Shown here piece after piece: positions 63,916 to 64,000 of a stretch of 64,000 bases of DNA; the stretch's first letter is position 1; each line of letters opens with the position of its first letter. The stretch comes from Lachnospiraceae bacterium. Its GTDB lineage: Bacteria; Bacillota; Clostridia; Lachnospirales; Lachnospiraceae. Both the position numbers and the translations under genes were made by a program. The notes beneath the pieces were generated by a model, which was given only the letters and a program-made list of their open reading frames with translations, did not search any database and was not told the origin of the DNA. The stretch lies in the NCBI GenBank assembly GCA_029053015.1, contig JAIDHX010000019.1:16130-80129 (forward strand). The letters run 5' to 3'.

Positions 63916-64000
63916 ATGATTTCGATACTTTTTGTGTGCCACGGCAGGACGAAGGACTACTGTTCTGTACTTGAATATTCGGGGCAAAACGGGGCAAATA
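63916..64000 (+). pseudogene. 5' fragment of a low-molecular-weight protein-tyrosine phosphatase gene, interrupted
   Basis: The frame starts with a good ribosome site (AGGAGG) and reads MISILFVCHG, the hallmark N-terminus of LMW-PTPs, where NICRSPMAEF is expected next. Instead codon 11 on reads RTKDYCSVLEYSGQNGAN, unrelated to the family. So the first ten codons appear joined to foreign DNA at about 63,946, and the rest of the gene would lie outside the window. A chance 10-residue match is possible. Confidence 0.5.

Noticed and set aside
1..64000. CRISPR array
   Set aside because: No series of short direct repeats with regular spacers and no cas genes were seen on either strand.

Overview
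The window looks like a gut Lachnospiraceae-type Firmicute (Clostridia). The coding style, the strong AGGAGG ribosome binding sites, the ABC/GH130/GH26/CE17-type mannan genes and the tRNA and housekeeping neighbours all fit that group. No 16S gene or other firm taxonomic marker is present, so this is an inference. By eye, base composition changes sharply: about 1-35.7 kb is moderate GC, while most of 36.7-63.6 kb is AT-rich with IS remnants.

Region 1 (1-28.6 kb) is a beta-mannan utilisation locus. A secreted GH5_8 mannanase (5' end outside the window), a lipoprotein acetyl-mannan esterase and a CBM-GH26 mannanase lipoprotein act outside the cell. Two sets of carbohydrate ABC permeases and binding proteins take up the products; no ATPase is encoded here. 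One binding protein is about 1000 aa with carbohydrate-binding-like modules. Between the two permease pairs lie an NHL/TPR protein, a Yip1-like membrane protein and a large membrane-anchored protein. A lipoprotein with three tandem ~128-aa repeats lies next to the second binding protein. Inside the cell, a signal-less GH26, a signal-less esterase, an AGE-family epimerase, two GH130 phosphorylases and a GH94 phosphorylase would finish the job: mannobiose to mannosylglucose to mannose-1-phosphate plus glucose. A LacI regulator sits among them. A type I toxin-antitoxin-like module lies at about 2.0-2.3 kb, and a ~209-bp fold-back element lies at 26.0 kb.

Region 2 (28.6-35.74 kb) is ordinary chromosome: an FNT-family formate/nitrite channel, BipA/TypA, a two-OB-fold SSB-like protein, a corrinoid adenosyltransferase-like protein, a CtpE/Exp7-like P-type ATPase, tRNA-Val and tRNA-Met.

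Region 3 (35.74-63.9 kb) is accessory DNA. The last 32 bp of tRNA-Met recur imperfectly at 38,597, bracketing a 2.9-kb islet (51-aa protein plus YunG-like, a Sel1 gene remnant, an orphan gene, a Fic protein). Three zinc-ribbon proteins and a Sel1 protein follow. Next comes a decayed stretch (IS110 remnant, broken DUF2806-like gene, frameshifted membrane gene, GIY-YIG gene with a suspicious stop). After it lies a defence-island-like series: a membrane protein with a STAND-like N-terminus, a second dead IS110, a TIR-STAND-TPR protein, a two-gene membrane/deoxyribosyltransferase-like pair, a dead IS256, a giant GHKL-ATPase-DUF3883 protein and an OLD-like ATPase-TOPRIM protein. The window ends in what appears to be the first ten codons of a low-molecular-weight protein-tyrosine phosphatase gene cut by foreign sequence.
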